Positions 7,338 through 8,359 of a stretch of DNA of 8,359 bases are shown in pieces. Each line of letters opens with the position of its first letter. Within the stretch, counting starts at the first letter, position 1. This stretch comes from UBA10133 sp964348455 (GTDB lineage: Bacteria > Patescibacteriota > Microgenomatia > UBA1400 > MFAQ01), in contig CAYGCQ010000036.1 of NCBI GenBank assembly GCA_964348455.1, positions 1 through 8,359 of the forward strand, written 5' to 3'. The translations under genes and the position numbers were made by a program. Under the pieces are notes generated by a model. The model ran no database searches. It worked only from the letters and a program-made list of their open reading frames with translations, and was not told where the DNA came from.

Positions 7338-7380
7338 GACTGTATATTTTACACCAAATCACCCTAAAATACCCGAATAT
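7338..7380 (-). promoter_or_regulatory. Intergenic region before uvrA with possible -10 box and small inverted repeat
   Basis: This 43-nt gap is the longest in the window and the likeliest site for a uvrA promoter. On the minus strand TAAAAT (7351-7346) ends 8 nt before the uvrA ATG and could be a -10 box; no -35 is evident at 17 nt. A 7-bp perfect inverted repeat, TATTTTA at 7345-7351 and TAAAATA at 7365-7371 with a 13-nt loop, overlaps it. The AT-only stem is too weak for a terminator and lacks a T-run; an operator is possible but unsupported. Confidence 0.25.
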
Positions 7381-7995
7381 TTAAACGTTGTATTGTTTAA
7401 ACTTAAATGCATGCGAATCCTCCGGTTTTGAGTCAGGGGACATTTTCAATAGATCAGAGTTACCAAAGTGAAAGTCCATTAAGACATCCTGCCACCGAAG
7501 GTTGTAGTACTTACAATAAATCATTTTCCCGAAGTCACCGTGACTAACCAAAAGAATATTGCCGTCATGGTCCCTTTCTTTTAATAGCTTGAGCAGTTTG
7601 TGCGCTCTATCCAGTAAATCGGGAAAAGTCTCGCCATCTTTTGGTTTTAAAAAGTAGGTTACCGTGGCGGTTTCCAGAATATCCGGGGAGCAAAGTTCTT
7701 TGATCCTTGATTGGATCTGCCCAGTCATGTCACCATAGTCTCGTTCTATTAATAAAGGTAATATTTCGAATGACATTCCTAAGGATTTAGAAATGTATTC
7801 TGCAGTTTTTATGGCCCTTTTAAGTGGAGAGCAATAAATTTTCTTAAAAACCAAACCTGAGTTTTTAATATTTTTAGCAAGTTCTGTAGCTTGTTTTTCT
7901 CCTATTGACGAAAGAGGCATGTCTCTTTGTCCGTTTAAAATGCCATTTGAATTATCTAAATCTTGCCCATGTCTAGCTAAAAAGATTGAAAGCAT
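7381..7995 (-). CDS. Histidine phosphatase family protein (phosphoglycerate mutase-like)
   Basis: The 204-residue product carries the full catalytic set of the branch-1 histidine phosphatases: the RHG motif (R8, H9, G10; H9 would be phosphorylated), second Arg R60 in CSPLKRAIKTAE, acid E84 in LIERDYGDMTG, and H152 in VSHGDF. Members hydrolyse or transfer phosphate on sugars, glycerates, nucleotides, cobalamin precursors or proteins. The sequence suits a phosphatase of the GpmB/CobC-like kind more than a glycolytic mutase, which is longer, but the substrate cannot be told. I chose the ATG at 7995: it overlaps the methyltransferase stop as TAATG, and the protein then starts directly on the first beta strand (MLSIFLARHG). 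An in-frame TTG at 8022 would add nine residues and run into the upstream gene; I consider it wrong. It lies 43 nt before uvrA. Confidence 0.9.
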   Translation of the reverse strand: MLSIFLARHGQDLDNSNGILNGQRDMPLSSIGEKQATELAKNIKNSGLVFKKIYCSPLKRAIKTAEYISKSLGMSFEILPLLIERDYGDMTGQIQSRIKELCSPDILETATVTYFLKPKDGETFPDLLDRAHKLLKLLKERDHDGNILLVSHGDFGKMIYCKYYNLRWQDVLMDFHFGNSDLLKMSPDSKPEDSHAFKFKQYNV

Positions 7996-8359
7996 TATTT
8001 TTTTAATAAGAATAATTGCCAACCAATATGAATTAACTCTGTTGTCTCTCTGTGTGTAGACATAAAAGCTTCTATCGCTATGCCAGGTCTATCGTTCGGT
8101 GTGTCCGGGAGCATCCAGGTATAGTCGTCAAATGCCAAGATACCGCCTCGTTTCAGTAAACGAAAGCTTAAAACGGCATCTTCCAAAACATCTATAGAGT
8201 GATGTGAACCATCAATATAGATCAGGTCGAATTGTTCTCTGGTATCATATTTTCTTAATATATCTTGCGAGTAACCTTGTTCAATTTTTACTTTATTACG
8301 ATATTCAGAAATATTATCTATAAAAATATCTTTAAGATTAGAAAGATCCAAACCATTTT
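7995..8359 (-). CDS. Class I SAM-dependent methyltransferase, C-terminal part, cut by the right edge
   Basis: About 120 codons are open to the right edge and end with TAA at 7997-7995. The visible part has the second half of a Rossmann methyltransferase: FDLIYIDGSHHSIDVLEDA (IDGSHH at about 8199-8216), then LLKRGGILAFDDYTW (DDY near 8122-8133), as in the Methyltransf_24 family, and a last strand WQLFLLKK. The glycine-rich SAM-binding loop should lie upstream, outside the window. A TTG at 8351 is not a believable start because the frame stays open above it and the SAM-binding half would be lacking. Such enzymes often occur in surface-glycan clusters, but the substrate is unknown. The stop overlaps the histidine phosphatase ATG (TAATG), so the two are likely co-translated. 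Confidence 0.82.
   Translation of the reverse strand, partial: NGLDLSNLKDIFIDNISEYRNKVKIEQGYSQDILRKYDTREQFDLIYIDGSHHSIDVLEDAVLSFRLLKRGGILAFDDYTWMLPDTPNDRPGIAIEAFMSTHRETTELIHIGWQLFLLKK

Noticed and set aside
7338..7380. Rho-independent terminator after the histidine phosphatase gene
   Set aside because: The only stem is seven A/T pairs with a 13-nt loop and no T-run follows it.
7996..8022. TTG at 8022 as the histidine phosphatase start
   Set aside because: The ATG at 7995 gives a TAATG junction and begins directly on the first strand of the fold; the TTG would extend into the methyltransferase gene.
1..8359. CRISPR array, insertion sequence, tRNA or rRNA gene, or alternative genetic code
   Set aside because: No spaced direct repeats, transposase motifs, cloverleaf or rRNA-like sequence was seen by eye; coding sequence fills nearly all of the window, and TGA acts as a stop in uvrC and secG.

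Overview
The window reads as a compact piece of a small bacterial genome, most likely a Candidate Phyla Radiation (Patescibacteria) member and possibly of the Microgenomates group. Grounds: every gene lies on the minus strand with almost no intergenic space, several stop and start codons overlap, and three proteins (a short SecG, a shortened UvrC, and a family 5 solute-binding protein with an N-terminal membrane anchor) look like the reduced forms I associate with that group. TGA is used as an ordinary stop (uvrC, secG), so the Gly-TGA code of Gracilibacteria/Absconditabacteria does not apply. The lineage is inference; no rRNA or tRNA gene is present to fix it.

In transcription order (right to left): the 3' part of a class I SAM-dependent methyltransferase (cut by the right edge); a histidine-phosphatase (phosphoglycerate mutase-like) gene coupled to it through TAATG; after a 43-nt gap, full-length uvrA; 2 nt later a secreted, membrane-anchored transglutaminase-like protein starting at TTG; a short uvrC whose first 155 nt overlap the end of the transglutaminase gene; a four-helix membrane protein of the phage-holin-4 superfamily; secG; and, overlapping secG by ATGA, the N-terminal 249 codons of a family 5 solute-binding protein (cut by the left edge).

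Two functional themes share the strand. uvrA and uvrC supply the damage recognition and incision parts of nucleotide excision repair; uvrB is not in the window. The transglutaminase-like protein, holin-like protein, SecG and solute-binding protein are envelope or export proteins. The mix probably reflects genome compaction rather than one pathway.

I do not see a new defence, mobile or RNA-based system here: no CRISPR array, insertion sequence, structured RNA or convincing terminator. The points most worth a second look are the 155-nt transglutaminase/uvrC overlap, in which the GIY-YIG motif is read in one frame and a membrane-anchor tail in another; the UvrC without a C-terminal HhH domain and with a very short middle linker; an Asp in place of a zinc-ligand Cys in UvrA; and TATAAT-like hexamers 6 to 9 nt upstream of several start codons that lack Shine-Dalgarno sequences, suggesting leaderless mRNAs.
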